Source of the DNA: Pseudomonadota bacterium
Lineage (GTDB): Bacteria > Pseudomonadota > Gammaproteobacteria > Xanthomonadales > SZUA-38
Reading direction: 5' to 3'
Length of the DNA: 64,000 bases
Assembly (NCBI GenBank): GCA_039033415.1
Contig: JBCCCR010000012.1
Location: 121,031-185,030 of the forward strand
In this document: in pieces, positions 1 to 8,026 of the stretch
Position numbering within the stretch: the stretch's first letter is position 1
How the letters are laid out: every line of letters begins with the position of its first letter
Position numbers and translations under genes: made by a program
The notes under the pieces: model-generated
Database searches by the model: none
Seen by the model: the letters and a program-made list of their open reading frames with translations, nothing else
Told to the model about the DNA's origin: nothing

Positions 1-137
1 TTCGTCGGCGCACTAGCGCCACACGGCCGAACGGATTCGCCGCGACAACAGGGAAGTTTTTTTCACCTGCACTGCGCGACTTTCGCGTTTTGCCGCTGAA
101 ACGCCGGGATTGCCTCCCCCGCGTTTCTTTATCTTAA

Positions 138-188
138 GGCCTGCGCGGTCGGGGGCACCCCTCTCCGACGCGCAGGCCCTTTTTTTTT
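138..188 (+). terminator. Rho-independent terminator of a gene left of the window
   Basis: A perfect 10-bp stem (GGCCTGCGCG at 138-147 with CGCGCAGGCC at 169-178) is extended by a partly paired inner segment and followed at once by a run of nine or ten T. It probably ends transcription of a rightward gene outside the window. No coding region is evident in bases 1-137. Confidence 0.85.
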
Positions 189-284
189 GCCCCCGCAGAA
201 GTCACTTCCTCACAGCGCAAGAAGCGAGATGATCGCCACCGTCGCAGCCTCTACGATAGTCCTCATTGTGTTGCGGCCCAGCCG

Positions 285-1172
285 GTGGAGAATACTCGGG
301 TGTCAAAACCAAGTTCCGACCAAAAACCGCTGACCGATCGTCAGCAAAAGGCGATTGCCACCGTCTGCCGGCTGATCGAATCCGCGACCACCATGCCGGC
401 TCTCGACGAGATGGCTGCGGCAGCGCATCTCAGTCCGTTCCACTTTCATCGGCTGTTCAAGCGAGCGCTCGGCATTTCCCCCAAAGCGTACTGGGAGGCT
501 CAGCGCCAGCAGCGGCTACGCACGGGCTTAACCGAGTCACAAACCGTCACCGAAGCTGCGCTCGAGGCGGGCTACAACTCGGGTGCGCGTTTCTATGCCA
601 CCGCCGCCAAAACGTTGGGCATGAAGCCGACAGACTATCGCGCCGGCGGGAGCGGCCACGTCGTCTATTTTGCGCTCGGCCAGTGTTCTCTCGGCTGCCT
701 GCTCGTGGCCGCTACGGATCGGGGCGTCTGTGCCATTGCGCTGGGTGACGAACCAGAAGTGATGCTCGCGGATCTTGAGCGCCGCTTTCCCCGGGCCGAT
801 CTGCGGGGCGGAGACGCAGGCTTCGACGCGCTGGTGGCGCAGGTTGCCGGGCTGATCGAGCAGGGTGACGGCAGCTCGGAGCTGCCGCTGGATATCCGGG
901 GCACGGCATTTCAGCAGCGGGTATGGCAGGCGCTGACGGAAATCCCGCGCGGCGAGACCCGGAGCTACCGACAGATCAGCGAAGCAATCGGCCAGCCTCG
1001 TGCGTCGCGCGCGGTGGCCGCCGCCTGCGGCGCTAATCCGCTGGCGGTCGCCATCCCCTGCCATCGGGTGGTCCGATCAGACGGTGGTCTGTCGGGCTAT
1101 CGCTGGGGGGTTGAGCGAAAGGCGGAGCTTCTGCGACGGGAGAGCGCTGGAGCGGGCACTGACACTGCCTAA
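285..1172 (+). CDS. Ada-like AraC regulator / methylated-DNA--cysteine methyltransferase
   Basis: A 295-residue protein predicted to repair O6-alkylguanine by transferring the alkyl group to its own cysteine, and probably to regulate the adaptive response. Residues ~20-115 form an AraC-type helix-turn-helix domain (HLSPFHFHRLFKRALG). The C-terminal half is a methyltransferase with the active-site PCHR motif, acceptor Cys259. Compared with E. coli Ada (354 aa) the N-terminal Cys4 zinc domain, which senses phosphotriester damage, is missing, so the protein cannot be switched on in the classical way. The GTG start has no strong ribosome site; the next in-frame start candidates would shorten only the non-conserved leader. 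It converges on the next gene with a 4-bp stop-to-stop overlap. Confidence 0.9.
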   Translation: MENTRVSKPSSDQKPLTDRQQKAIATVCRLIESATTMPALDEMAAAAHLSPFHFHRLFKRALGISPKAYWEAQRQQRLRTGLTESQTVTEAALEAGYNSGARFYATAAKTLGMKPTDYRAGGSGHVVYFALGQCSLGCLLVAATDRGVCAIALGDEPEVMLADLERRFPRADLRGGDAGFDALVAQVAGLIEQGDGSSELPLDIRGTAFQQRVWQALTEIPRGETRSYRQISEAIGQPRASRAVAAACGANPLAVAIPCHRVVRSDGGLSGYRWGVERKAELLRRESAGAGTDTA

Positions 1173-2140
1173 ATGAGCGCCGCAAACATCGACTGCGCTC
1201 GCCGGGCGCGGTCGCCCGGTGACTCGAGCAGTGCCGCTGGCGGGAGCTTATCTACCGCCGCGACCCGCGGCGCAAGTCCGCTGCCGTTGGCGATCTGGAT
1301 CGCGAGCCCGGGGCGGGCATTCAGCTCCAGCAGCAGCGGACCGCGGTTGACGTCCAGCACCACATCGCAGCCCAGGTAGCCAAGCCCCGTTGCGTCAGCG
1401 CAGCGGGCCGACAGCTCCAGCATGTCATGCCAGTTGGGGATCTCGATCGACCTCAGATCGGCACCCGAGTCTGGGTGTGTTGCCACGAGATCGTTGAACT
1501 GAACCGCATTCACCGATCGACCGCTCTGGATACACAGTCCCACCCCTACGGCACCTTGATGCAGATTGGCTTTGCCGTCGGATGCCCGGGTGGAAAGCCT
1601 CATCATCGCCATGATGGGAATGCCGCGGTACACAATAATCCGGATGTCGGGCACACCCTCCACCGAGAGATCGTCATAGATCGGGTCGGGTTCGATCAGC
1701 TCTTCGATCACGGCGGTATCCGGGCTGCCGCCCAGGCTGAACAGGCCTGACAAGACATTGCTCACATGGTGAGAGATGTCGCGCAGGCGAAGGCTCATGC
1801 CGCTGCTCTTGATGAATTCTCCGGGTTTGCGGCCGGTGATAACCAGAATTCCCTTGCCGCCGCTGCCCTTGGCCGGTTTTACGCAAAAGCCGCTCCGTCG
1901 CGCGAGCAGCCTGGGCAGCTCGCGGATATCGCGCTGTGTGTCGACGGCGTGAATCAGGCCAGGCACGGGGATCCCGTACTGTTCGGCCAGCTGCTTGGTT
2001 TTGAGCTTATTGTCGACCAGCGGATAGAGGCGTCGCGGATTCAGCCGAGCGATCAGGTCGATGTTGCGTCCGTTCATGCCAACGATGCCCAGCTCGCGAA
2101 GGCGCGCCGGTCTTGCCAGAACACGGCTCAGAATACCCAT
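1169..2140 (-). CDS. Alpha-L-glutamate ligase-like protein (ATP-grasp, RimK-related)
   Basis: A 323-residue ATP-grasp enzyme expected to form peptide or amide bonds with ATP and an amino acid. The sequence shows the glycine-rich ATP-binding loop (KPAKGSGGKGILVI), acidic metal-binding segments in the second half (GCDVVLDVNRGPLLLELNARPG) and overall RimK-like organisation. It is the last gene of a tight three-gene operon: 4 bp separate it from the membrane protein upstream, which itself follows the retropepsin-like gene by 2 bp. This gene set recurs in proteobacteria. The acceptor molecule is not known to me; a periplasmic or envelope peptide is an inference from the two exported partners. Confidence 0.9.
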   Translation of the reverse strand: MGILSRVLARPARLRELGIVGMNGRNIDLIARLNPRRLYPLVDNKLKTKQLAEQYGIPVPGLIHAVDTQRDIRELPRLLARRSGFCVKPAKGSGGKGILVITGRKPGEFIKSSGMSLRLRDISHHVSNVLSGLFSLGGSPDTAVIEELIEPDPIYDDLSVEGVPDIRIIVYRGIPIMAMMRLSTRASDGKANLHQGAVGVGLCIQSGRSVNAVQFNDLVATHPDSGADLRSIEIPNWHDMLELSARCADATGLGYLGCDVVLDVNRGPLLLELNARPGLAIQIANGSGLAPRVAAVDKLPPAALLESPGDRARRAQSMFAALI

Positions 2141-2144
2141 CAGC

Positions 2145-3698
2145 TCAACCCGTGCCGGGCTTCGGGTTGATCATGGCGCGGAAGCGGCGCAGCTCCAGCA
2201 GCCGATAGCCGCTGTAGTTGCCCAGCAGAATAATCAACGCCAGCACCACCAGCTGAAGGCCAATAAAGTTGAAGCTCAGGTGGCGGATCCAGGGGTTGGT
2301 CATGGCCAGATACGCGGCAATGGCGGTCAGCAGGCTACCCGAACCCTGAACCGCCACTTCTTTCCAACCCTCTTCCTCCCACAGGATCGACATCCGCTCG
2401 ACGGTCCAGGAGAGAATAATCATCGGAAAAAAGGTGATCTTGAGCCCCTCGGTGAGCCCCACCTCGTAGCTGAAGACGCTGAAGAGCGCGATGATCGCAA
2501 TCACGGTGATTATCACCGCGGAGATTCGGGCCACCAGCAGCAGGTTCAGGTGGGACATATAAGACCGGATCATCAGGCCGACAGACACCACCAATAGAAA
2601 ACCGATGAGGCCGGTGAGCAGGCTGGTTTCGATGAAGGCCAGCGCAATCAGCACGGGCATAAACGTCCCGGAGGTTCGCAGCCCAACGAGAATCCTCAGC
2701 AGGCAAACGACCAGCGCACCGACGGGCAGCAGCAGGATGGTTTTGAACATCGCTTGTTCTTCGATCGGGAGGTCGTGGATCGAAAACCCTAGCCAGTCGT
2801 TGGCCGTGCCCAGCGCGCGGGCAACCTGCCCGTAGTCGGTCCGCTCGGACCGGATCATGGAGAAATACAGCTCTGAGCTGCTGCCCCCCTCAACCTCCAG
2901 CGTGTAGCCACGAGTGGGTTGCCACAGCAGCAGCGGCCGACGCGCCTCCTCCGATGTCGAGTCCAGCCGAAACACCTGGCTCTGGTCTTCGGACCAGACC
3001 CTCAGCAGCGGACGCAGGCGCTGGCGCCGCCGGCCGTCTTCCAGCATCAATCCGTAAACCGTGGCCGCGGGGATGTCGCGGCTTTGGAGCATATCGGCCA
3101 GCAGCTCAGTCAGGTTGTCTTCGCCGACGCCGTTGATCAACAGCTGGACGTCCTGCGCTGGTTCTGCGGCCCGGAAGAGTCCGGTCAGCTGCCGGGCCAT
3201 CGTAAACGGGTCGGAGGACTGCTGGTACGCCTGATCGAGAATCGCGTTGACAGCCGTGGCGTAGGGCTCCTCCCAGGATGGCGTCCGCAATGCTGGCGGC
3301 GGCGCTGCTTCGCCGTTGCCCCCAGCGCTGCGCTGCAGCACCTCCGCGCGGTAATAAAGCCGCTGAAGTCCGTTCGCTTCGCGCGTAGTCCACTGAGCTG
3401 CCGGCAGGTCATCATCGTCCAGGAACGCCAGGCCGTAGCCCGGGGAGGCGCCGCTTTCGCTCAGCACGGAAAAGCCCGGTTGATCGGTAGGGCGTCGAAG
3501 GGTGACCTTCGCTGGTCTGCCGCTGCCGACAAATTCGACGCTTGCCTCGATCGACCAGATAAGCTTCTCTTCCCCCGGTAGCCAAGGGACATCGGCCGTC
3601 AGGTGCCGGTGGACCGACATGCTGATTCCCACCAGCATCAGCACGCCGACAATCCCGATCAGGGAAATGCGTCGCCGCGTTCGGGAAGCAACCCGCAT
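2145..3698 (-). CDS. Inactive-transglutaminase / seven-TM membrane protein (UUP1 family)
   Basis: A 517-residue inner-membrane protein. Residues ~12-30 form a signal anchor. Residues ~35-290 are an exported domain related to inactive transglutaminases, with no Cys-His-Asp triad that I can see. Residues ~310-500 contain about seven hydrophobic helices (for example TILLLPVGALVVCLLRILVG). In this family the extracytoplasmic fold is thought to bind peptides rather than cleave or crosslink them. It sits between the retropepsin-like and ATP-grasp genes with 2-4 bp spacing, so the three products are almost certainly co-translated. Role inferred: membrane platform for the peptide-modifying pair. Family assignment is firm, molecular function is not. 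Confidence 0.85.
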   Translation of the reverse strand: MRVASRTRRRISLIGIVGVLMLVGISMSVHRHLTADVPWLPGEEKLIWSIEASVEFVGSGRPAKVTLRRPTDQPGFSVLSESGASPGYGLAFLDDDDLPAAQWTTREANGLQRLYYRAEVLQRSAGGNGEAAPPPALRTPSWEEPYATAVNAILDQAYQQSSDPFTMARQLTGLFRAAEPAQDVQLLINGVGEDNLTELLADMLQSRDIPAATVYGLMLEDGRRRQRLRPLLRVWSEDQSQVFRLDSTSEEARRPLLLWQPTRGYTLEVEGGSSSELYFSMIRSERTDYGQVARALGTANDWLGFSIHDLPIEEQAMFKTILLLPVGALVVCLLRILVGLRTSGTFMPVLIALAFIETSLLTGLIGFLLVVSVGLMIRSYMSHLNLLLVARISAVIITVIAIIALFSVFSYEVGLTEGLKITFFPMIILSWTVERMSILWEEEGWKEVAVQGSGSLLTAIAAYLAMTNPWIRHLSFNFIGLQLVVLALIILLGNYSGYRLLELRRFRAMINPKPGTG

Positions 3699-3700
3699 GA

Positions 3701-4471
3701 TCAGGGGCGCGCCGGCCGGTAGCGTTGCTGGGTGTAGGACCGTGAGACGTCCACGAGATACAGGTCCATGAGAAACGCGCGGCCCAGTAACACCGGGTAA
3801 GTCATTTCGCTGCGGTCAGCCAGGTTGAATTCGGTGGTCTGCAGCTGGTCGCCGAGCCGGATATCGATTTCGACGACAACCCGTCGCTCGGCGCCTTTGA
3901 CCGAGGCCTGCCGAATCATCGCGGTGCGAACGACCGGCAGTTCGAACTGCACCGCCTCCTCCGGACTGTCGTGCTGAAACACGAATCGGACCCAGTCGTC
4001 GCCGTCGCGCTCAAATTCGGTGATCTCGCTGGCGCTGATCGATGAGGTGTCCGCGCCGCTGTCGACGCGCGCCCGGTAGTGGCGTCCTGGCGGCTCCATA
4101 AAGATCCATTCCAGTCCACCGATAAGCTGTTTGCCCTCGGGCAGAACGGCGGCGGGCTCGGGGCAATCCTGGGGTGCAGGGGCAGGCGCTGGCTGCAGCG
4201 TGGCTACAGTTGCTTCCACCTGCGCCGCATGACTATCCAGCCGGGAATTCAGGCGACTGACCAGCTGCTCCGACTGATCGAGCTGCTCCAGCAGCGCTTC
4301 GCACGCAGCGGCGGACCGCAGCGCCGGATCGATCGGCTTAGGTTCTGCGATCGGATTGTCGATAACCAAGGCAAGATCGCCGGCTTTGTTGGGGCTGCGA
4401 GGGTCTGAAGGCGCAACCGCGCAGCTTGCACCGAGCAAACCTGTCAGCAGTGCCGTTGCAAAGCGAAGCAT
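3701..4471 (-). CDS. Retropepsin-like aspartic peptidase (annotated family: ATP-dependent zinc protease), lipoprotein
   Basis: A 256-residue protein, first gene of the ligase operon. The N-terminus (residues 1-17) is a lipoprotein-like signal ending GASC, a slightly non-standard lipobox. A coiled or low-complexity spacer follows (~30-105), then a single-domain retropepsin-like fold with the DSGADTSS motif and a later LLGRAFLMD segment. The family is often named zinc protease, but the D-S-G-A motif fits an aspartic peptidase that works as a dimer. Genes of this type accompany RimK-like ligases, so it may trim or remove what the ligase adds. The start is ATG after an AGGAGAAA ribosome site. Confidence 0.85.
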   Translation of the reverse strand: MLRFATALLTGLLGASCAVAPSDPRSPNKAGDLALVIDNPIAEPKPIDPALRSAAACEALLEQLDQSEQLVSRLNSRLDSHAAQVEATVATLQPAPAPAPQDCPEPAAVLPEGKQLIGGLEWIFMEPPGRHYRARVDSGADTSSISASEITEFERDGDDWVRFVFQHDSPEEAVQFELPVVRTAMIRQASVKGAERRVVVEIDIRLGDQLQTTEFNLADRSEMTYPVLLGRAFLMDLYLVDVSRSYTQQRYRPARP

Positions 4472-4694
4472 GTTTTCTCCTTCTGGCGCGTTGGGAAAGT
4501 GGTGCTTTCGAATGCGTTGCGTTTAGCAACTGTGGCTCAAATTTGCTTGCGGGCCGCGGGCTTAGCGCAACCGGGCTTTGCTCGTGCCGGCGGATTATGG
4601 CATAACCAAAGCCAGGAAAACGTTAGGCCCGAAGTCGGGGCATGGCTGCGCTTAGGCGCAACGTTTCAGTTAGAGCAGGGGGAAGACTGCCAGG

Positions 4695-6617
4695 ATGGCA
4701 TCGCAAATGCAGCCCGCAGGGTTAGACCCGCGCGACGGTAAGGCGTCCGTCACCACCCGTTTGGGGTGGTCCGACACGCTGCGGATTCTTTACCCCTACT
4801 TCGCCGAAAACCTGATGGAGCAGGTGCGCAGCGTCTGGTTCATTGTGGTTTATCTGGTCGTATTCCAGATTCTGGTGCTGGGACTGCCGATCGTTTACGC
4901 CACCATGATCGGTGTGGGCATCGTGATCGTGGCCGTTGGCCTGATGTTCTTCATGGAGGGCCTGCGCCTCGGGCTCATGCCGCTGGGCGAAACCATCGGG
5001 GCGGTTTTGCCACGAAATTCTCCGCTGCCGGTGATCCTCGGCTTCGCGTTTGTGCTCGGCCTTGGCGCCACCTTTGCTGAGCCGGCGATATCCGTCCTGA
5101 AGGCGGCCGGGTCAGGCGTTGCGCCCGATCAGGCGCCGCTGCTGTTCAGTTTGCTGAACGACTTTTCGGGCCAGCTGGTGCTATCTGTCGGGCTGGGCGT
5201 CGGGGCGGCAGTGCTGCTCGGCGTGCTGCGCTTTTTCTACGGGTGGTCGCTGAAGCTGTTAATTGTGCCGGGCGTTCTGATCCTTTGCGGCTTAACCTTC
5301 GTGCTGAATTTAGATCCGGTGACCCAACCAATTTTGGCGCTGGCCTGGGACTGCGGGGCGGTCACCACCGGGCCCGTGACGGTGCCTCTGGTGCTGGCAT
5401 TGGGGGTGGGCGTATGCCGAATCGTCGGCAGCGGCGAATCGAGCAACGCCGGCTTTGGCATCGTCACGTTGGCGTCGCTGTTTCCGATTCTTGCGGTGCT
5501 GCTGCTGGGGATGTACCACTACCAGGCCAAAGACTACTGGGGTGCAGAAAACTATGCGGGATCCGCGACGGTCAGCTCAGCGCTCTCGGACGCGGCGGCC
5601 GGCGCCACTGACGGTCGATCCATAATCACCGAAGAAGAGTTCGTCCGGTATGTCGATAATCCCGACGCGCTGGGTGAACTCAACATCCGTTTTGAGGGCG
5701 GGCAGCCTGAGCTTCGCGACGGCGAGATTGTGCTGACCAACCCGACGGTTGTGCTGTCCAGGCCACTGGTGGAACGCCCGGCCATGATCAGCGATACCCA
5801 GTGGGACGGCAGCAAAAGCATTCTGCAGGGGCTGGCCGACGCGATGTTCGAGGCGCTGCGGGCCATCATCCCGCTGTGCCTGTTCTTGTTTCTCACGCTG
5901 CGCCTGGTGCTGCGGGAGAAGGTACAGCGCATCGACGAAATCAGTATCGGTATCCTCTTTGCGGTGCTGGGCATGTGCCTGTTTGTGCTCGGCATCTCGC
6001 TGGGCCTGACGCCGCTGGGTTCCCAGCTTGGCAGCAACGTGCCGGGGACCTTTGCCGCGATCACGCCCTGGGGGATGGAAGGCCGCGAGGGTCCGCTGTT
6101 TGAGTCGGACAACGCCGGCAAGGCGCTGGCGGCGCTCTTTGGATTTTTTCTGGGTTACGGCGCAACGCTGGCGGAGCCCGCCCTCAACGCGCTGGGTAAC
6201 ACGGTGGAAAAAATCACCGTTGGCGCTTTCAAAAAGAAGCTTCTGATGCAGTCGGTGGCGTTCGGTGTTGGGCTCGGAATTGCCGCCGGAGTCTGTAAAA
6301 TTGCGTACAACATCCCGCTCGCCTGGATGCTTCTGCCCTCGTATCTGGGGTTGATCGTGCTCACGCTGGCGTCGTCCGAAGAGTTTGTGAATTTCGGCTG
6401 GGACTCAGCCGGCGTAACAACCGGCCCGATCACCGTGCCGCTGGTGCTGGCCATGGGCCTGGGTATCGGGGCTAACGTGCCCGGGATCATCGATGGGTTC
6501 GGCATCCTGGCGTTAGCGTCGGTCGGTCCGATCATCACAGTGCTGCTGATCGGGCGGGTTGTGGCCGGACGCCAGGCGCGTGAGGGCACCAGCGCGCCGG
6601 TGCAGGAATCGCCTTGA
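4695..6617 (+). CDS. DUF1538 family membrane protein, internally duplicated
   Basis: A 640-residue integral membrane protein made of two homologous halves. The motif GAT-x-AEPA appears at the end of a helix in both halves, and WD-x3-VTTGP-x-TVPLVLA appears in both. Each half has about six hydrophobic helices. Between them lies a hydrophilic insert of ~110 residues (from YQAKDYWGAENY to the second membrane half) that is probably a soluble domain. The duplicated architecture is typical of secondary transporters, but DUF1538 has no established substrate that I know of. The stop codon overlaps the start of the PII-like gene by four bases (TTGA), so a regulated transporter is a reasonable inference. 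The ATG has AGG just upstream. Confidence 0.88.
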   Translation: MASQMQPAGLDPRDGKASVTTRLGWSDTLRILYPYFAENLMEQVRSVWFIVVYLVVFQILVLGLPIVYATMIGVGIVIVAVGLMFFMEGLRLGLMPLGETIGAVLPRNSPLPVILGFAFVLGLGATFAEPAISVLKAAGSGVAPDQAPLLFSLLNDFSGQLVLSVGLGVGAAVLLGVLRFFYGWSLKLLIVPGVLILCGLTFVLNLDPVTQPILALAWDCGAVTTGPVTVPLVLALGVGVCRIVGSGESSNAGFGIVTLASLFPILAVLLLGMYHYQAKDYWGAENYAGSATVSSALSDAAAGATDGRSIITEEEFVRYVDNPDALGELNIRFEGGQPELRDGEIVLTNPTVVLSRPLVERPAMISDTQWDGSKSILQGLADAMFEALRAIIPLCLFLFLTLRLVLREKVQRIDEISIGILFAVLGMCLFVLGISLGLTPLGSQLGSNVPGTFAAITPWGMEGREGPLFESDNAGKALAALFGFFLGYGATLAEPALNALGNTVEKITVGAFKKKLLMQSVAFGVGLGIAAGVCKIAYNIPLAWMLLPSYLGLIVLTLASSEEFVNFGWDSAGVTTGPITVPLVLAMGLGIGANVPGIIDGFGILALASVGPIITVLLIGRVVAGRQAREGTSAPVQESP

Positions 6618-7789
6618 CCCGCTTGATCACCAATAACAAGGTTTCGGTGGTTACCGCGCTGCTGCCGCGGATGTCTGCCGACCCCGTGATCGAACGCGTT
6701 TTTAACGAGGGCGATCCGAGTGTCCTCTTACTCAGCGCGCGGGGAACGTTGATCAAAGATACCTGGTACCAATCGTTTCTGCCCACGATCAGTCCGGAAA
6801 AAACGCTGCTCCAGTTTTTTGTCCCGGACCCTGAAGTCGATCACATTATCGAGGAGATTATCGACAGCGGCGGGATTCAGCAGGCCGGCGCTGGTGCGGT
6901 GTTCTCGGTTCCCTGCCTTGACTTTGCCTACTCCGAGGATTTTGCGCTCTGGTCCGGCGGCCAGGAGTTTGATGACGCGCCGGACGCCTCCGACGGGCTG
7001 AAAGAAAACCTAACAGCCATTTTCTGCATCGTGCAAGCCGAACAGACCGACGTGATATCCCGCGCGGCGCTTCAGGTCGGCACCCACGGCCCGATCATCC
7101 ACTACTGTGAAGGGCGTGGGCTGCGTGACAGTCTTGGGTGGCTGAAGATCACCAAGAAACCCACCAAAGAAGTGATGATTGTGGTCGTCGATAACGCAGA
7201 CGCTGATGCCGTGGTTGAGGCCATGGTGGCGGCCGGGCGGATCGACACTCCTGGCCGAGGATTTCTCTACCGGATGCCGGTACAAAAGGGCCTGGTGAGC
7301 ATCGCCAGCACGTTTGGTGGTCGCAGGCAGCCGGCGACGATGCAGCAGATGGTGGCCGCTATCGATGGACTGAAAGGCGGCACCGCCTGGCGCGAGCAGA
7401 GCGTCCAGCAGGGAGCGGCCGCTGCCGGGGCTGGGCTCAATCTGTTCGGCAAGCTGCGCCAGCGCCAGTCGCTGGACGGGCAGGTCATCCTGTCCTGTGT
7501 CAGCTCACGAAAAAATACCGAGACGGTGATGGACGCTCTGCTCGCCGCCGGTGCGCCCGGCGCCAACGCCAGCCAGGCAAAGTTCATTGAGGCGGATGCC
7601 AAGCCCAACAGCCACGGGGTGCGAATCAACGTGGAGCGCAGCATCATTCACGCCATCATCTCCGAACAGCAGCTCGACCCAATCAGAGACGCGCTCAAGA
7701 CCTGCGTCGAGTCGCTCGAGATGACCAACGTCTGTATTTACAGCCAACCGGTCTCCCGAGCCTACACCTACATCCGACCGGCAAGCTAA
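6614..7789 (+). CDS. Protein with three PII-like domains, coupled to DUF1538 partner
   Basis: A 391-residue soluble protein. I read three PII-like units: residues ~4-125, ~140-270 and ~290-390. The clearest is the second, with the segment EGRGLRDSLGW, a strand EVMIVVVDNADADAVVEAM and the GRGFLYRMPVQKG strand, matching the GDGKIFV-type end of PII proteins. Ordinary PII proteins have one domain of ~112 residues and work as trimers, so three fused units could form a monomeric pseudo-trimer. The start is TTG inside the upstream stop (TTGA overlap). It gives a complete first beta strand (KVSVVTALLP), which supports it over the later ATG. Likely a ligand-responsive regulator of the DUF1538 protein; the effector is unknown. 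Confidence 0.75.
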   Translation: MTRLITNNKVSVVTALLPRMSADPVIERVFNEGDPSVLLLSARGTLIKDTWYQSFLPTISPEKTLLQFFVPDPEVDHIIEEIIDSGGIQQAGAGAVFSVPCLDFAYSEDFALWSGGQEFDDAPDASDGLKENLTAIFCIVQAEQTDVISRAALQVGTHGPIIHYCEGRGLRDSLGWLKITKKPTKEVMIVVVDNADADAVVEAMVAAGRIDTPGRGFLYRMPVQKGLVSIASTFGGRRQPATMQQMVAAIDGLKGGTAWREQSVQQGAAAAGAGLNLFGKLRQRQSLDGQVILSCVSSRKNTETVMDALLAAGAPGANASQAKFIEADAKPNSHGVRINVERSIIHAIISEQQLDPIRDALKTCVESLEMTNVCIYSQPVSRAYTYIRPAS

Positions 7790-7913
7790 CGCCCATCCAA
7801 GTCCGCGATTTTCCGCTGTTTTCCTAGCGAAAAACGGGATAAGCGCGTGTACAGATCCTGACCTCTCGCCGTTGTAACTGAGCATGTGGATGGCATAGAC
7901 TGCCGTCGGCTGG

Positions 7914-7927
7914 TGTATTGCGATACA
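7914..7927. promoter_or_regulatory. Palindromic operator candidate upstream of the TonB receptor
   Basis: TGTAT-N4-ATACA is a perfect 5-bp inverted repeat with a 4-base spacer, about 100 bp before the receptor start. The surrounding 240-bp gap (7790-8026) holds no gene. No regulator binding this site can be named from the sequence. Confidence 0.35.
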
Positions 7928-8026
7928 GAAAATAGCTTCTGACTAATCTTTTTGGTATCGCAACTGCCCGGATGCAGGAATTCACCGGGCAGACCTTCCA
8001 ATCCCAATCACATAGCGAGCAACGCC

